64,000 nucleotides of DNA from Paenibacillus sp. HGH0039. Lineage in GTDB: Bacteria; Bacillota; Bacilli; Paenibacillales; NBRC-103111. The position numbers and the translations under genes were made by a program. Each line of letters begins with the position of its first letter. Position 1 is the first letter of the stretch. The notes under the pieces are model-generated. The model had not been told where the DNA came from. It saw only the letters and a program-made list of their open reading frames with translations, and ran no database searches. Shown piece by piece: positions 48,317-55,722 of the stretch. The DNA lies in the NCBI RefSeq assembly GCF_000411255.1, contig NZ_KE150413.1, positions 424,794 through 488,793 of the forward strand, read 5' to 3'.

Positions 48317-49648
48317 ATGAAACGCAAGATGGTCACCGTACTCTCCGTCATGACGATAGGTACGACACTGCTCGCAGGCTGCGGGTCCGGAGAAAGCGGG
48401 GGGAACGGAGCGCAGACAACGCCCGGAGCGTCTTCACCGGCCCCGTCGGCAGCGGCAGCCGGCGCCAAGAAAGTGGAAATTTTCAGCTGGTGGACAGGTG
48501 CCGGCGAAGAAGCGGGCCTTAAAGGGCTCATTGATCTTTTTAAAACGAAGAACAAGGACATTGAGCTGGTCAACGCGGCCGTAGCGGGCGGCGCAGGCAC
48601 GAATGCCAAAGCGGTGCTTGCCAGCCGGATGCAGGGCGGCGATCCTCCCGGTACGTTCCAGGTGCACGGAGGCGCCGAGCTGAATACGGGCTGGGTGGCG
48701 GCCGGTAAGATGGAAGCGCTGAACAATCTGTACGACAAGGAAGGCTGGAAGGATAAATTCCCGAAAGATCTGATCGATCTTGTGAGCAAGGACGGCAGCA
48801 TTTATTCGGTTCCGGTGAACATCCATCGCGGCAACGTCCTCTTTTACAATAAAAAAATATTCGACGAAAACGGCCTGAAGGCGCCGAAGACGTTCGATGA
48901 GTTTTTCCAGGCGGCCGACGCGCTGAAAGCGAAAGGCATCACTCCGTTGGCGTTGGGCGATAAAGAGCCTTGGACAGCCACGATGATTTTCGAAAACGTG
49001 CTGCTCGGCACGCTCGGTCCGGACGACTACAAGAAGCTGTGGACGGGTGAGATTTCCTTCGAGGACGCCAAAGTGAAGCAGTCGCTGGAAACGTTCAAGA
49101 AGATGCTTACTTACACGAACAAAGACCACGCCGCCCGCAACTGGCAGGATGCGGCCCAGCTCGTGGCGAAGGGCGAAGCCGCCATGAATATCATGGGCGA
49201 CTGGGCGAAGGGCTACTTCACCACCGATCTGAAGCTGAAGGCCAATGAAGATTTCGGCTGGGCGGCGACGCCGAACACCGAGAACAGCTTCATGGTCATT
49301 ACGGATACCTTCGGTTTGCCGAAGGGCGTGAAAGATCCGGAAGCCGTGAAGGAATTCCTGAAGGTGCTGGGCTCCGTCGAAGGACAGGACGTCTTCAATC
49401 CGCTGAAGGGCTCGATCCCGGCGCGCACCGATGCCGATACGGGCAAGTATGACGCCTACGGCAAGCAGACGATCGAAGAGTTCAAGAAGAGCAAGCTCAC
49501 GCCGAGCATGGCGCACGGCTCAGCGGCTCCGGAAGGCTTCGTGACTCAAGCCAACCAGGCGATGACCATCTTCGTCACGAAAGGCGATGTGGAACAAACG
49601 GCCAAGATGCTGCAGCAGGCCGCAGCCGCGAGCGGCATGAAAAAATAA
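48317..49648 (+). CDS. Sugar ABC transporter substrate-binding lipoprotein
   Basis: A 443-residue extracellular solute-binding protein of family 1, lipobox LLAGC with Cys22, then a Ser/Ala/Pro-rich tether. EIFSWWTGAGEEAGLKGLIDLF, PVNIHRGNVLFYNKKIFDENGL and PWTATMIFENVLLG are typical of the glucose/mannose-type binding proteins. ATG 48317 follows AAGGAAAAAGGGG, and an in-frame ATG at 48275 is unlikely because it lies at the cre-like site. A hairpin behind the gene separates it from the permeases, probably giving more binding protein than permease. Third CUT1 system of the window. Confidence 0.92.
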   Translation: MKRKMVTVLSVMTIGTTLLAGCGSGESGGNGAQTTPGASSPAPSAAAAGAKKVEIFSWWTGAGEEAGLKGLIDLFKTKNKDIELVNAAVAGGAGTNAKAVLASRMQGGDPPGTFQVHGGAELNTGWVAAGKMEALNNLYDKEGWKDKFPKDLIDLVSKDGSIYSVPVNIHRGNVLFYNKKIFDENGLKAPKTFDEFFQAADALKAKGITPLALGDKEPWTATMIFENVLLGTLGPDDYKKLWTGEISFEDAKVKQSLETFKKMLTYTNKDHAARNWQDAAQLVAKGEAAMNIMGDWAKGYFTTDLKLKANEDFGWAATPNTENSFMVITDTFGLPKGVKDPEAVKEFLKVLGSVEGQDVFNPLKGSIPARTDADTGKYDAYGKQTIEEFKKSKLTPSMAHGSAAPEGFVTQANQAMTIFVTKGDVEQTAKMLQQAAAASGMKK

Positions 49649-49655
49649 CGAAAAC

Positions 49656-49687
49656 GGTCAGGTGGGCGACCATCTGACCTTCTTTTT
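49656..49687 (+). terminator. Attenuating hairpin between binding protein and permeases
   Basis: GGTCAGGTGG and CCATCTGACC with a four-base loop, followed by TTCTTTTTCC. Partial termination here would keep permease levels below those of the binding protein. Confidence 0.75.
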
Positions 49688-49707
49688 CCGGAAGGAGGCT
49701 GGAGGCT

Positions 49708-50685
49708 GTGCAAACGGAATCGGCGGTGCGTGTGCCCGCAGAGACAGAGCGGGGTGTGAAGCCCCGGCGCAAGCGGAAAGGCGGCAGGTGGGTGCCGTTT
49801 CTTATGGTGCTGCCGTCTTTTGCCGCTATCCTGGTGTTCGTCTACGGCTTTATCGCCTGGACGGGATACGTATCTTTGTCCAATTGGAATACACTGGTGA
49901 AGGATTTATCCTTCGCGGGTTTAAGCAACTTCAAATTTCTGTTCGGCGATTTCCGTTTTCAGTCGGATCTCCGCAACACGCTGATGTTTACCGTCCTGTT
50001 TATCGCGGCCACGATGGCGATCGGGATTTTCCTGGCGATGATGGTGGACGCGAAAATTAAAGCGGAGGCACTGTTCCGCAACATATTTATTTTCCCGATG
50101 GCGCTCTCGTTTGTGGTAACCGGAGTCGTTTGGCAGTGGATTCTCAATCCGTCGACGGGGGTGAACCTCATCCTGAAGTCTTTCGGAGTGACGGACCCAC
50201 CGAAGTGGTACACAAGCACGGAAATCGTGCCGAGCATCGCCTGGGGACTGATCGACTTCGGCCTGCCGCTGGCCCTGATTGCCGTTGTCATTGCCGCGGT
50301 ATGGCAGATGTCCGGCTTTACGATGGCGATGTATCTCGCCGGGCTGCGCGCGATTCCGGACGAGCTGCGGGAAGCGGCGCGGATGGACGGGGCTGCGGAG
50401 CGGCAGGTGTTCACGAGAATCATTTTGCCGCAGCTGCGGCCCGTTACGGTGAGCGTCGTGATCATTCTCGGGCACATTTCACTCAAAATCTTCGATCTCA
50501 TCTTCGCGATGACCGGCCCTGGGGCGATGTTCCTGACTGACGTGCCGGGTGTCTACATGTTTGAGACGACCTTCCGCGGCAATCATTACGCGCAGGGGGC
50601 TGCCATCGCCATTATCATGCTCCTGTTCGTATCGCTGCTGATCGTTCCGTATCTCTTCTCGAGTCTGAAAAAGGAGGAAGGCTGA
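49708..50685 (+). CDS. Sugar ABC transporter permease (MalF/UgpA type)
   Basis: A 325-residue CUT1 permease with a basic N-terminus ([16 protein letters not shown]) and about six helices, the first near residues 29-52. The EAA loop reads [23 protein letters not shown] 49708 follows GGAGGCTGGAGG. Its stop overlaps the start of the next permease by one base. It forms half of the membrane channel for the substrate captured by 48317. No ATPase gene is present in the operon. Confidence 0.92.
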   Translation: MQTESAVRVPAETERGVKPRRKRKGGRWVPFLMVLPSFAAILVFVYGFIAWTGYVSLSNWNTLVKDLSFAGLSNFKFLFGDFRFQSDLRNTLMFTVLFIAATMAIGIFLAMMVDAKIKAEALFRNIFIFPMALSFVVTGVVWQWILNPSTGVNLILKSFGVTDPPKWYTSTEIVPSIAWGLIDFGLPLALIAVVIAAVWQMSGFTMAMYLAGLRAIPDELREAARMDGAAERQVFTRIILPQLRPVTVSVVIILGHISLKIFDLIFAMTGPGAMFLTDVPGVYMFETTFRGNHYAQGAAIAIIMLLFVSLLIVPYLFSSLKKEEG

Positions 50686-51506
50686 TGCGTCTCGCGCAGA
50701 TCAACCGTTCGCTGCTCTATATGCTGCTCGCCGTCATGGCCTGCCTTTACCTGGTGCCGATCTACGTGCTCGGGGTGACCAGCTTCAAAGGCTTGAACGA
50801 GATTACGCTCGATCAGATGTGGAGGCTGCCGTCTCATCCGGATTTCTCGGGTTATAAGACCGCTTTCGACAAGCTTGCGCCGAATTTCCTGAACAGCCTG
50901 TATCTTGCCGTACCGGCGACACTGCTGTCCGCTCTGCTCGGATCGCTTAACGGCTACGTGCTGTCCAAGTGGCAGTTCCGCGGATCGAACACCCTGTTTG
51001 CCCTGATGCTGTTCGGCATGTTTATCCCGTACCAGAGCATTCTCATTCCGCTCATTCAGTTCCTGCAGACGATTCACCTGTACAATTCGATTCCCGGCCT
51101 TATCCTTGTCCATGTCGTGTACGGTCTGCCTATCTGCACCCTGATCTTCCGCAATTTCTACGCGGGCGTGCCGGGTGAAATCATGGAAGCGGCGAAGATC
51201 GACGGCACCGGCTTCTTCGGGGTATACCGCTATATTATTATGCCGCTGTCCATTACCGGCTTCGTAGTCGTCGGCATCTGGCAGTTCACGAACATCTGGA
51301 ACGAGTTCCTGTTCGCGGTGACACTGACTTCCCAGAAGCAGCAGCCCGTCATGGTCGCTCTGCAAAATTTGTCGGGAAGCCAGATCGTGCAGTGGAACGT
51401 GCAGATGGCCGGAGCCATTTTGGCGGCCCTTCCGACTTTGCTCGTCTATATTTTCCTCGGCAAATATTTTGTCCGCGGCCTGCTTGCCGGCTCTATTAAA
51501 GGCTAA
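50685..51506 (+). CDS. Sugar ABC transporter permease (MalG/UgpE type)
   Basis: A 273-residue CUT1 permease, six helices, the first near residues 10-30. The EAA loop is [20 protein letters not shown], and the C-terminus ends [14 protein letters not shown], typical for the subunit. Start and preceding stop share one base (TGATG), and AAGGAGGAAGG lies upstream. It completes the third CUT1 operon, which ends at the hairpin at 51530. Confidence 0.92.
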   Translation: MRLAQINRSLLYMLLAVMACLYLVPIYVLGVTSFKGLNEITLDQMWRLPSHPDFSGYKTAFDKLAPNFLNSLYLAVPATLLSALLGSLNGYVLSKWQFRGSNTLFALMLFGMFIPYQSILIPLIQFLQTIHLYNSIPGLILVHVVYGLPICTLIFRNFYAGVPGEIMEAAKIDGTGFFGVYRYIIMPLSITGFVVVGIWQFTNIWNEFLFAVTLTSQKQQPVMVALQNLSGSQIVQWNVQMAGAILAALPTLLVYIFLGKYFVRGLLAGSIKG

Positions 51507-51529
51507 GCGCGAGACCGCTTGGCGGAAGC

Positions 51530-51570
51530 AAAAGTCTGCGTCCTTTCCGGAGAAGGATGCGGGCTTTTTG
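51530..51570 (+). terminator. Terminator of the third transporter operon
   Basis: AAAGTCTGCGTCCTT pairs with AAGGATGCGGGCTTT and TT follows. Frames starting inside this hairpin (51557) are not real starts of the next gene. Confidence 0.8.
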
Positions 51571-51702
51571 TGTATCGGCGAGGAAGGGGGAAAAGACCGG
51601 ACGCCGGGCAGGCGAACAAGCAGAGAGGAAGCGGGAAGCAGGGGACAGGTTTCCCTTGAACCTTAAGTCCCAAATTTCAGGAAATATCCGAACCTCAGGC
51701 AG

Positions 51703-51738
51703 TTGTTTTCCAAAAGGTTTGATGATACAATTTGTATC
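51703..51738 (+). promoter_or_regulatory. Promoter with perfect XRE-type operator (site 1)
   Basis: TTGTTT (51703-51708), a 17-bp spacer and TACAAT (51726-51731). The perfect 15-bp palindrome GATACAATTTGTATC (51724-51738) covers the -10, so a bound repressor would block the LCP gene. Confidence 0.75.
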
Positions 51739-51766
51739 GTATGACGAGAGTGAGGGAGGACCTTTC

Positions 51767-52726
51767 TTGAAGAAAAAAACCAAATGGAAAATCGCTGCGC
51801 TCAGTGTTCTCGTAATCGGGGTTTCGGCCAGCGGCTGGGCTTACTGGAGCCTGGACCCGTCCAGGCATTTCGAGAATCAGGATATCCCCGTACTGGCACA
51901 GCCGCAAACTGCCGAAGGGGCAACACCCGAACCGGTTCAGGAACCGCCCAAACCGGACATGAAGTCGTTTAACATCCTGATTCTCGGTGTCGATTCACGA
52001 AGCGGGGAGCCTTCCCGCAGCGACGTCATGATGGCGGTTCATGTCGTACCGACCGAGCGCAAGGTCAATATCTTGTCCCTGCCCCGGGATACGCGCGTGC
52101 CCGTTAAGGGAGTCGGTTTGACGAAGCTGAATCATGCGCACATCGTGGGAGAGTCGAAGGGAGGCAACCAGCAGGGAACGCTTACGGCCACGCAGACGGT
52201 CAGCGATTTTCTCGGCGTGCCGATCAACTATTATGCCAAAACGAATTTCGAAGGATTCAAGCGTATTGTCGACAAAGTCGGAGGCGTAGACCTTACGCTG
52301 GAGAAAGACCTGCATCTGAAATGGCAGAAAACGACGATTCCGAAAGGGCAGCAGCATTTCGACGGAGACACGGCCCTGAAAGTCGTACGGGAACGCTACG
52401 GAGCGGAAGGAGGAGAATTCGGGCGGCAGGAAGAGCAGTCCAAAGTTCTTCGTTCCATTGCCATCGAACTGTTAAAGCCGGATAAAATCCCGCAGCTGGC
52501 GACGCTCCTGCCTTCCTTGCGCAAGGACATTCTCGATACGAATTTCTCGGATTCCGATCTGATCAGCCTCGCCTGGCTTTTCAAAGGGGTCGGCCAGGAC
52601 AACTTCCGTTACACTCAGCTTCCGGGGCACAGCGGACGTGATGAAGACCCGCTTGTCGGCTCTAATTTGTACTACTGGATTCCCGATTCCGAGGCCGTCA
52701 AAAAAATAAAAGAAGATTTATTTTAG
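51767..52726 (+). CDS. LytR-CpsA-Psr (LCP) family protein
   Basis: A 319-residue membrane protein with a short cytoplasmic N-terminus, one helix (about residues 6-25) and an extracellular LCP domain. NILILGVDSRSGEPSRSDVMM, ILSLPRDTRVPV and VDLTLEKDLHLKW are signature blocks containing the conserved Asp and Arg that bind pyrophosphate and the lipid head group. LCP enzymes attach polysaccharides or teichoic acids to peptidoglycan from undecaprenyl carriers. The start is TTG 51767 behind GGGAGGA. Its place at the border of a polysaccharide locus, under the same operator, suggests it anchors that polymer to the wall. Confidence 0.9.
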   Translation: MKKKTKWKIAALSVLVIGVSASGWAYWSLDPSRHFENQDIPVLAQPQTAEGATPEPVQEPPKPDMKSFNILILGVDSRSGEPSRSDVMMAVHVVPTERKVNILSLPRDTRVPVKGVGLTKLNHAHIVGESKGGNQQGTLTATQTVSDFLGVPINYYAKTNFEGFKRIVDKVGGVDLTLEKDLHLKWQKTTIPKGQQHFDGDTALKVVRERYGAEGGEFGRQEEQSKVLRSIAIELLKPDKIPQLATLLPSLRKDILDTNFSDSDLISLAWLFKGVGQDNFRYTQLPGHSGRDEDPLVGSNLYYWIPDSEAVKKIKEDLF

Positions 52727-52733
52727 ATATTAT

Positions 52734-52748
52734 GATACAATTCGTACC
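52734..52748. promoter_or_regulatory. XRE-type operator, imperfect (site 2)
   Basis: GATACAATTCGTACC has a perfect left half and two changes in the right half of GATACA-N3-TGTATC. It lies 8 bp behind the LCP stop. A further half-site GATACAA is at 52770. Confidence 0.5.
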
Positions 52749-52836
52749 AAAATATAGTCTTTAGACCTAGATACAAAGATTCATTCCCACAGGCGGACAT
52801 GAGGATTAAGTAATGATAAAAGATCGCCAAAGGGAC

Positions 52837-52886
52837 TAGGCATACGAAATGTGGTGTGCTATAATGCCCTTGATACAAAATGTATC
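52837..52886 (+). promoter_or_regulatory. Promoter of the recombinase gene with XRE-type operator (site 3)
   Basis: TAGGCA (52837-52842), a 17-bp spacer and TGCTATAAT (hexamer 52860-52865). The perfect palindrome GATACAAAATGTATC lies at 52872-52886, on the expected transcription start. Confidence 0.75.
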
Positions 52887-52925
52887 ATACCATGGGTTAA
52901 CTAATTTAATGGAGGGATTTCTTAC

Positions 52926-53444
52926 ATGCAAGTGGCCCAACCTATTCGTGACCCCGAAAAAATTACAGAACTTCAGGACGTCCTGAAGAATCATTCCATG
53001 CGGGACTGGCTTCTTTTTACGATCGGCATTAATTCGGGTCTGCATCTCAACGATATCTTGAGACTCCGAGTAAAAGACGTGAAAGACCGCAATGAAATCA
53101 GCATCACCGAGGAGAAAACCGGCAAGAGCAAATCGTTCTGGATCGATGACGCCTTGAAGTCCTACATCGGCGAGTATGTGCAGTATATGGACGACGAGGA
53201 CTATATGTTTCCTTCGCAAAAAACGGGCAAACCAATCAAGCGCATCCGCGTCTACCGGATATTAAACGAAGCCGCCAAACGGGTGGGATTGCAGGACATC
53301 GGCACGCATACGCTGCGGAAGACATTCGGGTACCATTACTATCAGCGTACGAAGAATATTTCCGTCCTTCGCGACTTGTTTAACCATTCGGCTCCTTCCG
53401 TAACCTTTAAATACATCGGCATCGATAAAAGAAACAGCGGTTGA
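52926..53444 (+). CDS. Tyrosine recombinase-like protein, catalytic domain only
   Basis: A 172-residue protein consisting only of the catalytic domain of the XerC/D-type family. THTLRKTF carries His128 and Arg131, NHSAPSVTFKYIG carries His154 and the nucleophile candidate Tyr163, and EEKTGKSK fits the beta-hairpin lysine. The first active-site arginine, usually in a GLR-x-(S/D)-(E/D)-(I/L)L motif, is His40 here (GLHLNDILRL). It also lacks the N-terminal core-binding domain. It may be inactive as recombinase or work with changed chemistry. The start follows GGAGGG at 8 nt, and the promoter has an XRE-type operator. Confidence 0.8.
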   Translation: MQVAQPIRDPEKITELQDVLKNHSMRDWLLFTIGINSGLHLNDILRLRVKDVKDRNEISITEEKTGKSKSFWIDDALKSYIGEYVQYMDDEDYMFPSQKTGKPIKRIRVYRILNEAAKRVGLQDIGTHTLRKTFGYHYYQRTKNISVLRDLFNHSAPSVTFKYIGIDKRNSG

Positions 53445-53593
53445 GCGTTTACTTTTCATTACTCCGGAGGCTCTGAAAAGAGTCGGAAAGACCTGCGACA
53501 GCAGATAATCCGGTAATGTATGCGGTTACATAAAAGATCCCGGCTAAACAAAGAATCGACACCCGGGATGGAGGAGTCGAAAGGTTTGAAAAG

Positions 53594-53636
53594 GATACAA
53601 AATGTGCTTGACACAGATACAAGATGTATCATAAAT
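53594..53636 (+). promoter_or_regulatory. Promoter with XRE-type operators (sites 4 and 5)
   Basis: TTGACA (53608-53613) and ATAAAT (53631-53636) are separated by 17 bp, and the spacer holds GATACAAGATGTATC (53616-53630), a perfect GATACA-N3-TGTATC palindrome. A degenerate copy, GATACAAAATGTGCT (53594-53608), overlaps the -35. The upstream gap 53445-53593 contains ATCCCGG/CCGGGAT with a 20-nt loop but no T run. Confidence 0.8.
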
Positions 53637-53700
53637 TAAATTCATGAGCAAAACGCTTCGGTATGATTACCATTTCGGAACCGGTGAGGGTGCCATAAAA

Positions 53701-53853
53701 ATGACGGATGAAATTGTTATCGATCTGCATAAACTAGTGGACCAGCTGAACTTGAACCCGGCTATACTAAGCTCGTTTCAGACGAGAGGTCCGGGAGACG
53801 GAACCGATCCGCCTACTCCGACATCGAACGTTCCGCCCTCACGAAAGCGATAA
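53701..53853 (+). CDS. Small protein of unknown function
   Basis: A 50-residue protein starting MTDEIVIDLHKLVDQLNLNP, with a predicted amphipathic N-terminal helix and a Gly/Pro/Thr-rich tail ending PPSRKR. ATG 53644, in the same frame, would give 69 residues, but it lies almost at the expected transcription start, whereas GAGGGTG precedes ATG 53701 by about 10 nt. The gene has its own promoter with a perfect XRE-type operator and converges on the XRE repressor gene, overlapping it by 41 bp at the 3' ends. A role as antirepressor is conceivable by analogy to SinI, but there is no visible similarity. Confidence 0.5.
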   Translation: MTDEIVIDLHKLVDQLNLNPAILSSFQTRGPGDGTDPPTPTSNVPPSRKR

Positions 53854-54187
53854 AACGCTTGGCTTCTTCGGCAGTCAACTTGCGGCCGTCAATGGACAGC
53901 GCGAATTTTTCCAGAATCTTATCGTCGGAAAGCTCCAGGCTGTTCACGAAGTCTCTTACATCTTCGTCGAGCACCGCATGCGGGTTGGTCGTTCTTCCGA
54001 GCAGATAGTCGGCGGACACTTTGAAAAAGGTCGCGATTTTGTTCATCGTTTCGAAATCCGGCTCGCGCCGGCTCGTCTCGTAATGCGATAATGCTGCGCG
54101 TGATATGCCGAGTTTGTTGGCCAGCTCTTCTTGAGTCAAAGCATGCTTTTCTCGCAGTTGAGCAATGCGATCCCCATGTTTATTCAT
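53813..54187 (-). CDS. XRE-family transcriptional repressor (phage Xre-like)
   Basis: A 124-residue regulator with an N-terminal Cro/C1-type helix-turn-helix (about residues 8-62): QLREKHALTQEELANKLGISRAALSHYETSRREPDFETMNKIATFFKV, and YLLGRTT closing the domain. The C-terminal half is a helical, probably dimerising segment. The recognition helix (ISRAALSHYETSR) resembles that of the PBSX phage repressor Xre of Bacillus subtilis. It is transcribed from a promoter with an imperfect copy of the GATACA-N3-TGTATC palindrome, suggesting autoregulation. Eight more copies flank it, so it is the best candidate to control the whole polysaccharide region. The start follows GAGAGGAATTC. Confidence 0.88.
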   Translation of the reverse strand: MNKHGDRIAQLREKHALTQEELANKLGISRAALSHYETSRREPDFETMNKIATFFKVSADYLLGRTTNPHAVLDEDVRDFVNSLELSDDKILEKFALSIDGRKLTAEEAKRFIAFVRAERSMSE

Positions 54188-54337
54188 CTTAGAATTCCTC
54201 TCATTCCACTAGAAAGTAATAACCAGTATAACCACGTCGGCCAATCGTTTAAACCGGTATCACCTAACAACCGCTCGCTTGAATTGGGCTCAATCGGTTA
54301 CCCGTCAGAGATTACATTGAAAGGTCGATATACTGAA

Positions 54338-54366
54338 ATTATAAATTTTTTGATACAAAATGCAAC
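54338..54366 (-). promoter_or_regulatory. Promoter of the XRE gene with operator (site 6)
   Basis: On the minus strand TATAAT (54343-54338) with a 16-bp spacer to TTGCAT (54365-54360). GATACAAAATGCAAC on the plus strand (54352-54366) covers the -35 and differs at two places from the perfect palindrome. Confidence 0.6.
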
Positions 54367-54662
54367 TATTTGTCGATAAAATGTTTCTCCACAGGCCGTA
54401 ATAAACCCTTTTTTTACCCCGTTTTTACCTTAATTTAAAGAACTTTATACATTATATTCGGTGGTTACCCACTTATGTAATGTTTGGGATTGTATCATAA
54501 TTTGAGATGGAAAGCATACGCTAACTATCATCCTATCGTCCCAAGCCCGGGTTACTTCTGCCCACTCATGAAAAAATGAAGGCAGACTTTCATGAAAATT
54601 TCATGAAAATCACGCAAAACTTAACCGGTCCAGACCGGAATCCGGATGAAGGAGGCGGCCAT
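54367..54662. other. Intergenic stretch with half-site
   Basis: Apart from a TGTATC half-site with CAT flank (54491) and two direct TTTCATGAAAAT-like elements around 54589-54608, I see no gene, tRNA or terminator. AAGGAGG at 54648 is the ribosome binding site of the next gene. Confidence 0.5.
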
Positions 54663-55454
54663 ATGTACACGGATCTGCACTGCCACATCCTTCCGGGGCT
54701 GGACGACGGCGCTCCGGATCTGGAGGCCGCGCTGACGATGGCGGAGCACGCCGCGGCGTCGGGCATCAGCCGTGTCGTGGCAACGCCTCATCACGGCGGC
54801 GCCTACGACAACGAAGCCCCGGCCGTGCGGGAGGCCGTGGAGCTCCTGCAGCAGGCGCTGGACCGCCGGGGCATCGCCCTGACCGTCCTGCCCGGACACG
54901 AGATCCGCGTCTACGACCGGCTTCTCGATGATCTGCTGGACGGCAGGCTCTGCACCCTCGGCGGTTCCCGCTATCTGCTTCTGGAGCTCCCCGGCGGCCG
55001 CGTGCCGGGCGGCTTCGCCGAGCTGCTCCACGAGCTGGGAGTGCGCGGAATCGTCCCGATTCTCGCGCACCCCGAGCGGAGCGGCGAGATTCAGCGCCGG
55101 CCGGAGCTGCTGCGCGAGTGGATGGACGGCGGCCTGCTGCTCCAGGTGACGGCGGGAGCCCTCACCGGGGAGTACGGCCGCCGGATGCAGGCATTCGCGC
55201 TGAGCCTGTGCCGCGCTAATGCGGTCCATTTCCTGGCCTCCGACGCACACGACGTCGTCGTCAGGAAATGGCACCTCGCGGACGCGTACGCGCTCGCAGC
55301 CCGGAAGGTGGGGCCGGAACAGGTCGCGGCCTACCGGGCTAACGCGGAATATGTCGCGCGTGACGAAGTCATTGTGCCGGCTGTTCCGGCTCATAAAATG
55401 TCGCTATCGCGGGCCCTGTGGCCCTGGCCTTTCAATATTCGAGTTAAAGGGTAG
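54663..55454 (+). CDS. PHP-type tyrosine-protein phosphatase (CpsB/YwqE)
   Basis: A 263-residue manganese-dependent phosphatase of the polymerase and histidinol phosphatase (PHP) family. The metal ligands are visible in DLHCHILPGLDDGA (residues 4-17), VVATPHHGG, LPGHEIR, LAHPERSGEIQ and ASDAHDVV. It removes phosphate from the tyrosine-rich tail of the BY-kinase (57931), thereby tuning polymer length and export. ATG 54663 follows GAAGGAGG. Its GC content is extremely high (line 55081 has 45 G/C in 60), in sharp contrast with the genes behind it. Confidence 0.9.
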   Translation: MYTDLHCHILPGLDDGAPDLEAALTMAEHAAASGISRVVATPHHGGAYDNEAPAVREAVELLQQALDRRGIALTVLPGHEIRVYDRLLDDLLDGRLCTLGGSRYLLLELPGGRVPGGFAELLHELGVRGIVPILAHPERSGEIQRRPELLREWMDGGLLLQVTAGALTGEYGRRMQAFALSLCRANAVHFLASDAHDVVVRKWHLADAYALAARKVGPEQVAAYRANAEYVARDEVIVPAVPAHKMSLSRALWPWPFNIRVKG

Positions 55455-55472
55455 GAATTGGTCATTTTTCGC

Positions 55473-55526
55473 TTGACAAGATACATATCGTATCATAAAG
55501 TTAATGTTGTAGATACGAATTGTATC
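55473..55526 (+). promoter_or_regulatory. Promoter of the peptide/EPS operon with two XRE-type operators (sites 7, 8)
   Basis: TTGACA (55473-55478), then GATACATATCGTATC (55480-55494) in the spacer, then ATAAAG or TAAAGT as -10. A second palindrome, GATACGAATTGTATC, lies at 55512-55526. The two centres are 32 bp apart, about three helical turns, which would place two bound dimers on the same face. Confidence 0.75.
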
Positions 55527-55599
55527 GGTTTGGTGTGAAACGGATACTCGTTGTAGCAGAGTCCCTTTCATAAATAATTATCCGCAAGGAGTGAAGCTA

Positions 55600-55722
55600 G
55601 TGAAGAAGGCGTATATCGCACCTACTGTTTTAAAACATCAGCAGATCGTTTTCGAGACCAAGCCGTCCAAGCCGCATCCGTGCGATAACGGCGGTCACAC
55701 AGGCAGTCCGACATGTAAATGA
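55600..55722 (+). CDS. Putative RiPP precursor peptide, YxxP leader
   Basis: A 40-residue peptide: MKKAYIAPTVLKHQQIVFET, then KPSKPHPCDNGGHTGSPTCK. AAGGAGTGAAG precedes GTG 55600, and the stop overlaps the next start by ATGA, which argues for a real, coupled gene. The leader has a Y-x-x-P motif (Tyr5, Pro8) and a threonine at position 20, as in precursors recognised by PqqD-like elements, especially lasso peptides. The tail has Cys28 and Cys39 and many Gly/Pro residues. It lacks the Gly1 and Asp/Glu7-9 pattern of a lasso core, so the modification type is unknown. Two neighbours fit RiPP biosynthesis, while no cyclase or protease lies in the window. Confidence 0.65.
   Translation: MKKAYIAPTVLKHQQIVFETKPSKPHPCDNGGHTGSPTCK

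Noticed and set aside
51557-51766. Longer N-terminus for the LCP protein
   Set aside because: It would start inside the terminator of the previous operon and cross the promoter and operator at 51703-51738.
52926-53444. The recombinase-like gene as integrase of the tRNA-Leu island
   Set aside because: It lies 19 kb outside the island, lacks the N-terminal domain and has the first catalytic Arg replaced.
53460-53593. A c-di-GMP or other known riboswitch upstream of the small ORF
   Set aside because: Some hairpins are present, but I could not match the conserved core of any known class, and it lies upstream of the promoter.
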